This document shows, piece by piece, positions 18,326 to 27,858 of a stretch of DNA of 61,586 nucleotides. The stretch's first letter is position 1; the number at the start of each line of letters is the position of its first letter. The DNA is from Akkermansia muciniphila (GTDB lineage: Bacteria > Verrucomicrobiota > Verrucomicrobiia > Verrucomicrobiales > V1-33), in contig CALQSQ010000021.1 of assembly GCA_943333275.1 (NCBI GenBank), positions 1 through 61,586 of the forward strand. The letters are read 5' to 3'. The position numbers were made by a program, and so were the translations under genes. The notes below the pieces were generated by a model. That model ran no database searches, was not told where the DNA came from, and worked only from the letters and a program-made list of their open reading frames with translations.

Positions 18326-19744
18326 ATGTCCCCCACCCTCGTCTGGTTCCGACTCGATCTCCGCATTGCGGATCATCCGGCCCTGCAGGCCGCCATCGCG
18401 CGTGGAGGCCCCGTAATACCAGTCTTCATTTGGTCGCCCGAGGAAGAAGGTTCGTGGACACCGGGAGCCGCATCCCGCTGGTGGTTGCACCAAAGTTTGC
18501 AGGCATTGCAGGAGCAGCTCGCGAAACTCGGCAGCACGCTCATTATCCGTCGCGGTCCTGCGCTCGCTGAACTTCGCAAACTCCGCAACGAAACCGGCGC
18601 CGGGGCCCTCTGTTGGAGCCGACGCTACGAACCACAAATCATCGTCCGCGATTCAAGAATCAAGGAAGCGCTGCGGGCCGATGGTTGTGAGGTTCACAGT
18701 TTCAATGCCGCGCTTCTGCACGAGCCGTGGACCATCCAAAACAAAAGTGGTAAACCCTTCCAGGTCTTCACCCCATTCTGGAAACATTGCCTCGCCGCAG
18801 CACCTCCACCGGCTCCGGCTCCGCTGCCCGCGCCGAAATCGCTCCCATCGCCCAAGGCCTGGCCCAAATCCGCCGCGCTTTCCTCGCTGAAACTCGAGCC
18901 TAAAATTCCCTGGGCCGGCCAAATCGCCGCGACGTGGAAGGTCGGCGCAATCGCCGCAGAGCAGCGCGTCAAGGCATTCGCCCGGAATGCATGGGACCAA
19001 TATTCCGAGGAGCGCAACCGGCCGGATCACGCCGGAACATCGCGCCTTTCCCCGCACCTGCATTTTGGTGAAATCAGCCCCCGCCAGGTCCTCGCCATTC
19101 TAGCAGCCGAGGGTCGCCAGGACTGGCTCTCCACCCAGTATGTGACCGAAATCGGCTGGCGCGAATTCGCCCATCATCTGCTCTACCATTTCCCCCACAC
19201 GCCCGATGCCCCGCTTCGATCCGAGTGGCAGCATTTCCAATCCAAACACGATCCCGCCGCGCTCAAGGCGTGGTGCCACGGTCGCACCGGCTATCCGATT
19301 GTCGATGCCGGCATGCGTGAACTCTGGGCCGCCGGATGGATGCACAACCGCGTTCGGATGATCGTCGCCAGTTTCCTCGTGAAGGACCTCTTCCTCGCAT
19401 GGCAGGAGGGGGCGCTGTGGTTCTGGGACACGCTCGTCGATGCCGACCTCGCCGCCAATACGCTCGGCTGGCAATGGACGGCTGGATGCGGAGCGGATGC
19501 CGCGCCCTATTTCCGTGTCTTCAACCCCATCACCCAGGGACAAAAATTCGATCCCGATGGCGATTATGTGCGCCGGTGGATTCCAGAGTTGAAATCGTTT
19601 CCGCTCGAATACCTGCACGCACCCTGGACCGCTCCCAACGGCCCGCCCGCCGGATATCCCGCACCCATCGTGGACCACGCCATGGCCCGGGATCGCGCGC
19701 TGGCGGCTTATGCCGGGCTTCGGGAATCGCTCAAACAAACCTGA
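18326..19744 (+). CDS. phr: Deoxyribodipyrimidine photolyase (class I)
   Basis: It repairs UV-induced cyclobutane pyrimidine dimers using FADH- and blue light. The ATG at 18326 starts the Rossmann antenna domain (PTLVWFRLDLRIADHPAL). The FAD domain has WREFAHHLLYHFP, RTGYPIVDAGMRELWAAGWMHNRVRM and the highly conserved TLGWQWTAGCGADAAPYFRVFNP. Length (472) is typical. It follows the formate dehydrogenase alpha gene by 40 bp but has no functional link that I can see. A 19-bp gap separates it from the convergent hydrolase gene. Confidence 0.95.
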   Translation: MSPTLVWFRLDLRIADHPALQAAIARGGPVIPVFIWSPEEEGSWTPGAASRWWLHQSLQALQEQLAKLGSTLIIRRGPALAELRKLRNETGAGALCWSRRYEPQIIVRDSRIKEALRADGCEVHSFNAALLHEPWTIQNKSGKPFQVFTPFWKHCLAAAPPPAPAPLPAPKSLPSPKAWPKSAALSSLKLEPKIPWAGQIAATWKVGAIAAEQRVKAFARNAWDQYSEERNRPDHAGTSRLSPHLHFGEISPRQVLAILAAEGRQDWLSTQYVTEIGWREFAHHLLYHFPHTPDAPLRSEWQHFQSKHDPAALKAWCHGRTGYPIVDAGMRELWAAGWMHNRVRMIVASFLVKDLFLAWQEGALWFWDTLVDADLAANTLGWQWTAGCGADAAPYFRVFNPITQGQKFDPDGDYVRRWIPELKSFPLEYLHAPWTAPNGPPAGYPAPIVDHAMARDRALAAYAGLRESLKQT

Positions 19745-19763
19745 ACCGGACGGCTCCAATGCC

Positions 19764-20939
19764 TTATTTCAGAGCTTTTGCCGCAGCTGCCTGGAATTTT
19801 TCCCTGACAATGCTGGCGTCGCTGTTGGGGAAGTTGGCGCGCTGCACCATGAGAATGTAAGCCACGCCCTTCGTGGGATCGATCCACGCCTGCGTGCCCC
19901 ACGCGCCCCCGTGGCCGAAGGAACCCGGCGATAGCATCGAAGCCACTCCATCATGCGGAGTGCGCAGCACGCAGGTGCCGATCCCCCATCCGTATTTCGT
20001 GCCATGCTGGCCGTAGGTGTCATTTTGAAAAAAGCCCGTCGGGAGATCGCCAGTTTGCGGCATGTTGAGAAATTTCATGGCCTCCGCCGTGAGATAGCGA
20101 TGCCCCCCCAGCGTGCCGCCATTGAGCAGCATCTGACAAAAGCGCGCATAGTCCGGAGCCGTGGAGAAGAGTCCTCCGTTGCCATGCGGAGGGCGGTCGC
20201 CCGGACCGAAATCCTCGCGCGTTGGAACGGCTTCGAGCAGGCCGGTGTCCTTGTTCTTGGAGTAAGCGGTCACCATTTGCGCTCGCGCCGCCGGCGTCAG
20301 GTAAAACGTCGTCTGCTTCATTCCCAAGGGATCGAAAAGTCTCTTCTGGAGGAAGGCATCGAAGGTCTGGCCGCTGATGACCTCGACAATCCTTCCAGCC
20401 GCATTGATCCCGCTCTGGCAGTAACTCCATTTGGAGCCAGGCTCAAATTGCATGGGCGCGGCCATCCACAGCGGCACCAGGTCCGCGAGTGTCCGGGCTT
20501 TCTGCGCGGCCGGACCACTGGCTTCGCCAAGGCCCGAGGTGTGCGTGAGGATTTGTGAAATCGTCAGGTTGGCGGGCTTTCCGGAAGGTGTCTTCAAGCT
20601 GGCAAATTCCGGCAGATACTTCGCCACCGAATCAGCCACGCTAAGCTTGCCTTCGTCCTGCAGCATGAGAATCGCCGTGCCAGTGATTGGTTTGGTCATG
20701 GAGGCGATCCAGAAAAGCGTCTCGGGCGTCATCGGCTTTTTCGATGCCACATCCGCAAAGCCGGTGCCTTCCAAATGCAGCACCTTGTCCCGTCCCACCA
20801 CCATCGTCACCGCACCGGAGATCTCGTGCTGGTCGACCATCTCCTGCATGGCATCGCCGACCCCGGGAAGCTTTGGTGTATCAGCGAAAGCAGGCAGCGC
20901 AGCGACGAACAGCATGAGGGCACGGTGTGGGTGTTTCAT
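19764..20939 (-). CDS. Secreted serine beta-lactamase-fold hydrolase (class C/esterase-like)
   Basis: The start at 20939 gives a signal peptide (MKHPHRALMLFVAALPAFA); an in-frame ATG at 20948 is also possible. The catalytic S-x-x-K is SMTK, the Tyr motif is WSYCQSGIN, and the third box is GHGGAWG in place of KTG, as in esterase EstB-like members of this fold. The family includes D-amino-acid amidases, esterases and class C beta-lactamases. Without KTG, an esterase or peptidase role is more likely than antibiotic resistance. It ends 25 bp from the formate dehydrogenase beta gene, on the same strand. Confidence 0.88.
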   Translation of the reverse strand: MKHPHRALMLFVAALPAFADTPKLPGVGDAMQEMVDQHEISGAVTMVVGRDKVLHLEGTGFADVASKKPMTPETLFWIASMTKPITGTAILMLQDEGKLSVADSVAKYLPEFASLKTPSGKPANLTISQILTHTSGLGEASGPAAQKARTLADLVPLWMAAPMQFEPGSKWSYCQSGINAAGRIVEVISGQTFDAFLQKRLFDPLGMKQTTFYLTPAARAQMVTAYSKNKDTGLLEAVPTREDFGPGDRPPHGNGGLFSTAPDYARFCQMLLNGGTLGGHRYLTAEAMKFLNMPQTGDLPTGFFQNDTYGQHGTKYGWGIGTCVLRTPHDGVASMLSPGSFGHGGAWGTQAWIDPTKGVAYILMVQRANFPNSDASIVREKFQAAAAKALK

Positions 20940-20964
20940 AAAATGCATCGCGATCCAAATGGGA

Positions 20965-22638
20965 TCATTTGCCAGCCTTTTGGAAATACCCCTGCAGTTC
21001 CTCCTTGAAGTACATCAGGGCGTTCTTGATGGGCAGCGGGACGCCGCCTCCGAGTGCACAGAGGGAGGTTTGTTCCATGGTTTCCAGCAGATCATTCAGC
21101 AGTTCCTGATCGATCTTGTAGGTGGGATCGCTATTGGCCTTGGCCAGCAATTCCGCTCCGCGCGTGGACCCCAGTCGGCAGGGGAAACATTTGCCGCAGG
21201 ACTCGTCGGACGTGAATTGGAACAGGTGCTGCAGGTATTCGATCATCGGAAACTCCTCAGGAATACTGACGACCCCGGCATGACCAAGCAGGAACCCGGC
21301 TTGTTTGAACGATTCGAAATCGACCGTGAGCGAATCGATCTTATCCACCGGCAGCATCCCCCCGAGCGGCCCGCCGACCTGGATTGCTTTGATCTTGGTT
21401 TTGAAGCCTCCGGCGAGTTCTACAACGGTGCGCAAGGGCGTGCCCATGGCGACTTCGTAGATGCCGGGGCGAACAAAATGGCTGTCGAGCGAAAGAAGCT
21501 TCGGGCCGGTGGAGGCCGCTGTTCCCAGCTTGGCGAAGGCCGCGCCGCCCTGAGTTAGGATGGCGTGGAGATTGGAAAAGGTCTCCACGTTGTTAACAAT
21601 GGTCGGCCTGCGGAAAAGCCCCTCCTGCGTGGGAAAGGGAGGACGGGTGCGGACTTCGGGGCGCTGGCCTTCGAGCGACGAGAGCAGTGCCGTTTCCTCG
21701 CCGCAAATGTAGGCTCCGGCACCTTTGACGGGCTTCAGAATAAAATTCCAGCCGCTGCCGCAAATGTTCTTTCCGAGCAGGCCTGCCGCCTCAAGCTCCT
21801 TGATGGCATCGGCGATGATGCGGACCGAATCGGGGTATTCGGCGCGGATGTAGAGCACCCCGGCTTCGGCTCCCGCGAACCATCCAGCCACCATCATGCC
21901 GAGCAGCACACTGTGCGGTTGCTGCTCCATGAGGTATTTGTCGATGTAGGCACCCGGGTCACCCTCGTCGGCATTGCAGACGATGTATTTCACATCGCCC
22001 TTGGCCTCGCGGCAGGACTGCCATTTCAAATGCAGAGGAAATCCGGCACCGCCTCGACCCCGCAAACCTGCGACCTTGAGTTCAGCAGCGAAGGCATCGC
22101 GGTCGCCCTTTTGCAACAGGGCGCGCAGTGGCGCATAGTAGCTTTCCAGGCCGGGAAAGGGAGCGGTGAGTTGTGCAGACTGGAGATGGGACACGACCGC
22201 ATAGCGATCAGTGGAATCGCCCTTGCCAGTGGTGAGCAGTTCCTGCAGCGAGGCGTCGTTCAAGCCTGAGTAATTGGAACCCTTGAATTGAAAGGCTCCT
22301 CCCTCATGACAGCGCCCCAGGCAGCAGATGTGGCCGATTTCCTCCTCGGAAAAAACCCTGGCGGCATCGGCATGCAATTTCTTCTGCGTTCCGGCGCAGA
22401 GGCAGGCTGAGCCATTGCAGAGGAAGATCTTTTTGTTCGCATTCTCCTTTTTCAGAAAATCATACGACGAGACGGCCCCAAGCGTCACCGCATCGCCGAA
22501 GAGCGAATCGGCACCCAGTGCGCGCACGGTCTCGGGGGTTTCGGCAGCGCCGTTGCGATCGGCGGCATCGACCATGCGTTCAAAGAGGTTCTTTTGAACG
22601 CCCTGGCGGTAGGAAAGGAAACTGAGGTTTTTGGACAT
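20965..22638 (-). CDS. NAD-dependent formate dehydrogenase beta subunit (NuoE/NuoF-like fusion)
   Basis: This subunit passes electrons from the alpha subunit through Fe-S clusters and FMN to NAD+. A thioredoxin-like 2Fe-2S domain near residues 70-115 has Cys74, Cys79, Cys106 and Cys110 (CNGSAC, CLGRC). The NuoF core follows: GLRGRGGAGFP (191-201) for NADH/FMN, CNADEGDPGAYIDK, GAGAYICGEETALL and the 4Fe-4S motif ESCGKCFPCRLG with a distal Cys in SLCALGG. The fused layout is that of FdsB and HoxF-type proteins. The catalytic subunit lies 2.7 kb away on the plus strand with two unrelated genes between, an unusual split. Confidence 0.92.
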   Translation of the reverse strand: MSKNLSFLSYRQGVQKNLFERMVDAADRNGAAETPETVRALGADSLFGDAVTLGAVSSYDFLKKENANKKIFLCNGSACLCAGTQKKLHADAARVFSEEEIGHICCLGRCHEGGAFQFKGSNYSGLNDASLQELLTTGKGDSTDRYAVVSHLQSAQLTAPFPGLESYYAPLRALLQKGDRDAFAAELKVAGLRGRGGAGFPLHLKWQSCREAKGDVKYIVCNADEGDPGAYIDKYLMEQQPHSVLLGMMVAGWFAGAEAGVLYIRAEYPDSVRIIADAIKELEAAGLLGKNICGSGWNFILKPVKGAGAYICGEETALLSSLEGQRPEVRTRPPFPTQEGLFRRPTIVNNVETFSNLHAILTQGGAAFAKLGTAASTGPKLLSLDSHFVRPGIYEVAMGTPLRTVVELAGGFKTKIKAIQVGGPLGGMLPVDKIDSLTVDFESFKQAGFLLGHAGVVSIPEEFPMIEYLQHLFQFTSDESCGKCFPCRLGSTRGAELLAKANSDPTYKIDQELLNDLLETMEQTSLCALGGGVPLPIKNALMYFKEELQGYFQKAGK

Positions 22639-22658
22639 GGAATGGGAGGTGGCCCAGC

Positions 22659-25055
22659 TTACGATTCGACGGGCGTCTGTAAAGTTTCTAAACGCGGCTT
22701 ACACCAGCGCAAATAAAGCGGCGGCAGGACGAAGAGGGCGCAGAGGGTGTTCAGGGTGAGGGCCAGCGCGCAGACGAGTCCCATGTTGGAAAGTCCGCTG
22801 CAATTCGCACTCAGCAGCGATGCAAATCCGATGACACTGTTCCCCACGCACACAACGATCGCCCGCCCGATCCGCTGGCGCATCCGGGCCAGGTGGGGCG
22901 TGGCGGTGAGTTCCAGAACCACATAGATGAAATAATCGCTGCCGGTTCCCAGACTGATGAGAAGCGCGGGCAGGGTGAAAAAATTCCAAGACAGACCAAA
23001 CCAGGACATGGATCCCAGCAGGGACGCGTAACTCAGGGTGATCCCCAGCAAGACCAGCGCCAGCGTCCTCCAGGAACGCAGGGCGAAGGCCAGCAGGGCG
23101 AGCGTCAGGAAGGCAAAGAGCATCGAAATGCCAAAGAAGCCTTTTTCCAGCAGGCGGTTGAGCGTTTCATTCATGACCTCCGGCCCGGCCAGAAACACGC
23201 CCTTGGGCAGTCCCGGAGACAACTGCCGACTGGCATTTCCCGGCGTGGGCGTGACAAATCCCAGGGCCGCGCAATCCTTGCCACCATCGCGCACGGAGGT
23301 GATGCGTCGCAGCATCCATTGGTTGTTGGAACTGGATGGCCGGATGTTCTCCGGATGATCCGTGCTGAACCATTGCTGCCATTGGTCAAACACTCCGCTG
23401 GCCAGATGCCACGCGTCCTCGGTGAAGCCCGTGTCCATCACCGACTGGTGCAGGCGCTCGCGTTGCGAAAGAATTCTGCCGGCCACCACGAGATTTTCCC
23501 GGCGGTGCTCCGGATGATTCACAAACGGAACCGGCAGCGAAAACGACTGGACCCGGCCCGCGGCCTTTTCCGCCTCCAGCCATTGCCGGGCGCCGATCAG
23601 GTGCTCCGCAGTTTCCAGTTCCGAGGCACCGGTGATCAGCACCGACAATCCGCCCGTGCTGCCGGTGAGCCGATCCCGCATCAGGTCCATCGTGGAAAAC
23701 GTTTCACTGCGCTTGGGCCGCAGGCTGCCGCTGCGGACATCCACCTTGGGCAGTCCATGCCAGAACAGGCCGACCACCCCCAGCATCAGAATCAACCCCG
23801 CCACCCAGGCCAGCAGCCGATCCCACCGCGCGTTGCCAAACCACCCGGTTTCCTGAATGATCCGCGGCTTCCCTCCCCATTTTTCCAATGCTCTGGGCAG
23901 CAGGCCCAGCATCACAAAGGCTCCGATGACCACGCCGCCCGCCACCAGCAGGCCCAGTTGCGTCAGTCCTGGAAATCCCAGCGGAATCAACGCCAGAAAC
24001 ACGGCCGCCGTCGTCGCCGCTGCCCAGAAAACACCCAGCCGCGCGCGCCTTGCGCCCTCCCGGTAGTCGCCTCCTGCCTCCAGCGAACGCTGGTAAAGCA
24101 TGACGCCATAGTCCGCCGATAAACCAATCAAAATGGCCCCAAATCCCACCGTCAGCATCGTCAGCGATCCCAGAAACAATCCGCACGTCCCCAGCGTCAG
24201 CAGGAAAGTCAGCAGCAACCCCAGCGCCAGCAGGGGCAGCAACCGCACGCTACGATACCCCAGCCAGACGAGCAGTCCAATGAGCACCAGCGTAAGCCCC
24301 AGCGACTTCTTCATATCCGCCTCCATCGTGCGGGAAATTTCCGCCTTGATCGCCGGATCCCCGGTCAATCGAATGTTCGCCGTGGGTGCGGCGCGTTGGG
24401 CGATTGATCGCATTTCCTCCACCCAGGCATTCGCCTTTCGGTAATCGCCGAGAGCCTCGACGGAATCCACATACATCACGCGGAAGCGTCCATCGGCCGA
24501 GCCAAACTCCGATCCCCCGTCCGCCATGTCCCCGGTCCCCAGCATCCCATCCAGCAACCCCAGAGTATCATACCCCAACTTGGAGTCCTCACCACTTAAG
24601 GAGTCCTCCAGATCCTCCATTTGCGTGGCCAGCCGCGCTGGCAGTGTTTCTGCATTGAGCCGGCCCTCCCACGCTTTGAAACCTTCCGGACGTTGATTCA
24701 GAATCGACCAGGCCAGGAGTTCCGACCACTGCGCCGCATCCGTCTCCTCCCGCTGCCAGACCACGCGTTTCACCTTGGTTGTCTCCGCCAGTAGTTGTTT
24801 TGCAATGGCCTCGCTGGCCGCGTCCGCTTCCTCGTCCGTCTTCGATTCCAGCGTCAAAATCAACTCCCCCCGCTGCGCGAAATGCCGCAGAAAGGATCTG
24901 AAACCTTCTGTCTCCGGCAAGTCCTGCGGCAGCAGCGATGAGACATCCACATCGTAAGACAGTCGCCCCATGCCCGCCGCGCAATACCCGATTACCAGCA
25001 CGGTCCCCAGCGCCAAACGCCACCTTTTCTTTAAACTCGATAACCATCTCTGCAT
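22659..25055 (-). CDS. MMPL/RND-superfamily exporter
   Basis: About 800 residues with two six-helix halves, each following a large periplasmic loop. An N-terminal helix (WRLALGTVLVIGYCAAG) leads to DVDVSSLLPQDLPETEGF. The second transmembrane block contains GFGAILIGLSADYGVMLYQR, and its counterpart in the other half is LLISLGTGSDYFIYVVLEL; both carry the G-x-x-x-D-Y motif of MMPL proton relays. Related proteins export lipids such as hopanoids; the cargo here is unknown. The start at 25055 (MQRWLSSLKK) is preferred to an upstream ATG at 25073. It lies 20 bp upstream of the formate dehydrogenase beta gene on the same strand. Confidence 0.85.
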   Translation of the reverse strand: MQRWLSSLKKRWRLALGTVLVIGYCAAGMGRLSYDVDVSSLLPQDLPETEGFRSFLRHFAQRGELILTLESKTDEEADAASEAIAKQLLAETTKVKRVVWQREETDAAQWSELLAWSILNQRPEGFKAWEGRLNAETLPARLATQMEDLEDSLSGEDSKLGYDTLGLLDGMLGTGDMADGGSEFGSADGRFRVMYVDSVEALGDYRKANAWVEEMRSIAQRAAPTANIRLTGDPAIKAEISRTMEADMKKSLGLTLVLIGLLVWLGYRSVRLLPLLALGLLLTFLLTLGTCGLFLGSLTMLTVGFGAILIGLSADYGVMLYQRSLEAGGDYREGARRARLGVFWAAATTAAVFLALIPLGFPGLTQLGLLVAGGVVIGAFVMLGLLPRALEKWGGKPRIIQETGWFGNARWDRLLAWVAGLILMLGVVGLFWHGLPKVDVRSGSLRPKRSETFSTMDLMRDRLTGSTGGLSVLITGASELETAEHLIGARQWLEAEKAAGRVQSFSLPVPFVNHPEHRRENLVVAGRILSQRERLHQSVMDTGFTEDAWHLASGVFDQWQQWFSTDHPENIRPSSSNNQWMLRRITSVRDGGKDCAALGFVTPTPGNASRQLSPGLPKGVFLAGPEVMNETLNRLLEKGFFGISMLFAFLTLALLAFALRSWRTLALVLLGITLSYASLLGSMSWFGLSWNFFTLPALLISLGTGSDYFIYVVLELTATPHLARMRQRIGRAIVVCVGNSVIGFASLLSANCSGLSNMGLVCALALTLNTLCALFVLPPLYLRWCKPRLETLQTPVES

Positions 25056-25177
25056 ACCGTGCGCACCAAGCACGCTTCAATGCAGAAATCGAATCTAAAA
25101 TGCCCCCGGAGCACGATTTCCCCAGAAATGCATTTCATCGCATGGGCCAAACCTGTTCACGCCACCGTTAACGGTCT

Positions 25178-25385
25178 GTTGAAAAACATCCGTCACCCAT
25201 CATTGGCCAGCCAGCGCCAAAGGCGCGACATCATTATAGCAGCCCAATTTCCCAAGCGGAGGAGCCCCGTAGGAGCGGAATAGCGTCCCCCCTGGCATAG
25301 ATGCCGCTCCTACGGAGATCAGCGATGAGAACCCCGCGATTGCTAAAAATATCTCGCGCCTCTGGCGCTGGGGCGGTTTTTCAAC
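25178..25385. repeat. 208-bp nested palindromic element between MMPL gene and purA
   Basis: Three pairs of inverted arms are nested. The outer pair is GTTGAAAAAC (25178-25187) with GTTTTTCAAC (25376-25385), perfect. The middle is AGCGCCAAAGGCGCGA (25213-25228) with TCGCGCCTCTGGCGCT (25354-25369), 15 of 16. The inner is CCGTAGGAGCGG (25267-25278) with CCGCTCCTACGG (25304-25315), perfect. Middle and inner pairs share the same centre (25291) with exactly 38 bp between them on each side, and this 38-bp part is itself partly complementary. The element ends 6 bp from the purA stop. It could be a REP or MITE-type element, or act as the purA 3' end structure. It fills the 336-bp gap here. Confidence 0.8.
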
Positions 25386-25391
25386 GGGCTC

Positions 25392-26741
<1,350 letters not shown>

Positions 26742-26762
26742 TCATGAATGCGCAACGACAGA

Positions 26763-26957
26763 CTAACCGTTGGCAGTGAACAGCATGGAGAGCACCACCG
26801 AGACCACCGAGGCTACGATGCCCAGAACGGCGATCATCATGAATAAATTGCCAATCCCGTCCTTCTTGGCCTTCTTCTTCCTGAAGGAGGCTTGATTGGA
26901 GAAATTGGAAGGCGCACCGTGGCTGCCTTCAGAAGTGGATGTAGTTTCGTCGCTCAC
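26763..26957 (-). CDS. Small single-pass membrane protein (64 aa)
   Basis: A GTG at 26957 opens a 64-codon frame: a polar Ser/Thr-rich N-terminus (SDETTSTSEGSHG), a basic stretch (RKKKAKKD), then one hydrophobic helix (LFMMIAVLGIVASVVSVVLSMLF) ending TANG. The positive-inside rule puts the N-terminus in the cytoplasm. The longer upstream frame is Arg/Gly/Cys-rich and looks non-coding, which is why this start is chosen. No family recognised. It lies 99 bp upstream of purA on the same strand. Confidence 0.5.
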   Translation of the reverse strand: MSDETTSTSEGSHGAPSNFSNQASFRKKKAKKDGIGNLFMMIAVLGIVASVVSVVLSMLFTANG

Positions 26958-27091
26958 GTGGGCAAGTCTTGGAGCAAACCGCCGGGACTGTAAAGGAAAA
27001 AATTCAGCCCCGTTCCGGTTGTTGAAGCCGCCGTTGCCAAGCCTTACACCCCAGAGAACCCCCACTGGGTCCACCTCCCACCTCCGTGCCC

Positions 27092-27175
27092 TCTGGCGTG
27101 GCCGCACACATCGTCGGCAGCCCCGACACCGAAGACCTCCCCGGCAAAATCTTCTCCCAGTTCTGCATCGGGAAG
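27092..27175 (+). pseudogene. mnmE: Fossil of the 3' end of mnmE (tRNA modification GTPase)
   Basis: The plus-strand frame here reads about 28 residues ending in TEDLPGKIFSQFCIGK. Intact MnmE proteins end in a segment of the form (T/D)-E-D-x-L-x-x-I-F-S-x-F-C-I-G-K, where the last Cys is the conserved residue needed for tRNA wobble-uridine modification. The match runs to the exact final lysine, but the stop codon that should follow is replaced by TCC, and nothing upstream resembles the GTPase or the rest of the protein. This is therefore a remnant, left by a deletion or insertion, and not a functional gene. An intact copy would be expected elsewhere in the genome. Confidence 0.6.
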
Positions 27176-27312
27176 TCCCCCCCACCATCCAAAGAACGCC
27201 GTGGTGCCCGGTTAAAGCAATTTCCTCGTCATCTGTCACTCTAATTCGTGAACAATTCTCCTGCCCTCGCCAACCTCCCTCCCGGGCTGGCCGATACCGC
27301 CAAACACACCCA

Positions 27313-27581
27313 AACAAGTCCAATGTTGGCCCCAACATCGCCGATGTTGAGGCTAACAAGGCCGATGTTAGCGCCGATTTTCGAAAATCGAGCCCAACAG
27401 CGCCGATGTTGGCGCTAACATCGCCGATGTTGGCCTCAACATTGAGAATTCGAGCCCAACATCGCCCTTGTTGTTCTCAACTTTGAGAATTTGACACTAA
27501 CATCGGCGATGTCGGCCTCAACAAGAGCGATGTCGGGCTCGATTTTCGAAAATCGACGAGAACATCGCCTCTGTTCAGGGC
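27313..27581. repeat. Array of 13 degenerate 20/21-bp units with palindromic cores
   Basis: Units begin at 27313, 27334, 27355, 27376, 27396, 27417, 27438, 27458, 27479, 27499, 27520, 27541 and 27561, giving a strict 20- or 21-bp period over 269 bp. Type A units (21 bp) carry the core AACATCGCCGATGTT, two perfect 7-base arms around one base. Type B units (20 bp) carry AT-richer cores; two of them are the perfect palindrome GATTTTCGAAAATC. The order is A A A B A A B A B A A B A. The 20-bp units would shift any reading frame, so the periodicity belongs to the DNA, not to a protein. There are no unique spacers and no cas genes, so it is not CRISPR. Confidence 0.8.
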
Positions 27582-27858
27582 CGCAACCCCGGTGTGGATC
27601 ACCCCTTACAACCCGCTTTCCTCGGGTAGGCTCCTGCCAGCCAACCCGAGGACGGAGGCCACCACGCCGGGGGCGTTGGGGAGCAGGTGAAGGCGATTCG
27701 CTGCCAGAGGGGGAAGCTGGACGGGTTTGTCATTGACGCTTCGGACGAAACTCTACACCTTCCTCCCTCCGAGAACTAACCGGCACCGTCGTTGGTAGCA
27801 AGTATACTCTCCATCTGTCTCAGGTAGGCTCCGCAAATCATAAATCAGAACATACACC
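27582..27858 (+). other. Gene-free leader of the nuclease-like gene
   Basis: This 277-bp stretch follows the repeat array. A frame open from about 27640 to a TAA at 27777-27779 reads ...VGEQVKAIRCQRGKLDGFVIDASDETLHLPPSEN but has no usable start, and I do not recognise it. TATACT at 27803-27808 could serve as a -10 element for the gene at 27859, but no convincing -35 lies 16-18 bp upstream. Confidence 0.35.

Noticed and set aside
19764-20939. Beta-lactamase-fold protein as an antibiotic-resistance gene
   Set aside because: The KTG box is replaced by HGG and the Tyr motif is atypical, which fits esterase or peptidase relatives better.
15511-22638. Alpha and beta genes considered as NuoG and NuoF of complex I
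   Set aside because: The alpha protein has the CARVCHSP active-site block of formate dehydrogenases, and no other nuo genes are present.
22893-24122. Plus-strand frame of 409 codons inside the MMPL gene
   Set aside because: The product is Gln/Arg/His-rich with no domain, whereas the minus strand encodes a full MMPL exporter.
27249-27419. Small plus-strand frame starting at GTG 27249 and running into the repeat array
   Set aside because: Its 56 codons depend on repeat units that break frame further on, and there is no start signal. It is kept only as a remote possibility.
27313-27581. Array considered as a CRISPR locus
   Set aside because: Units abut with no unique spacers, the unit is only 20-21 bp and degenerate, and no cas genes are near.
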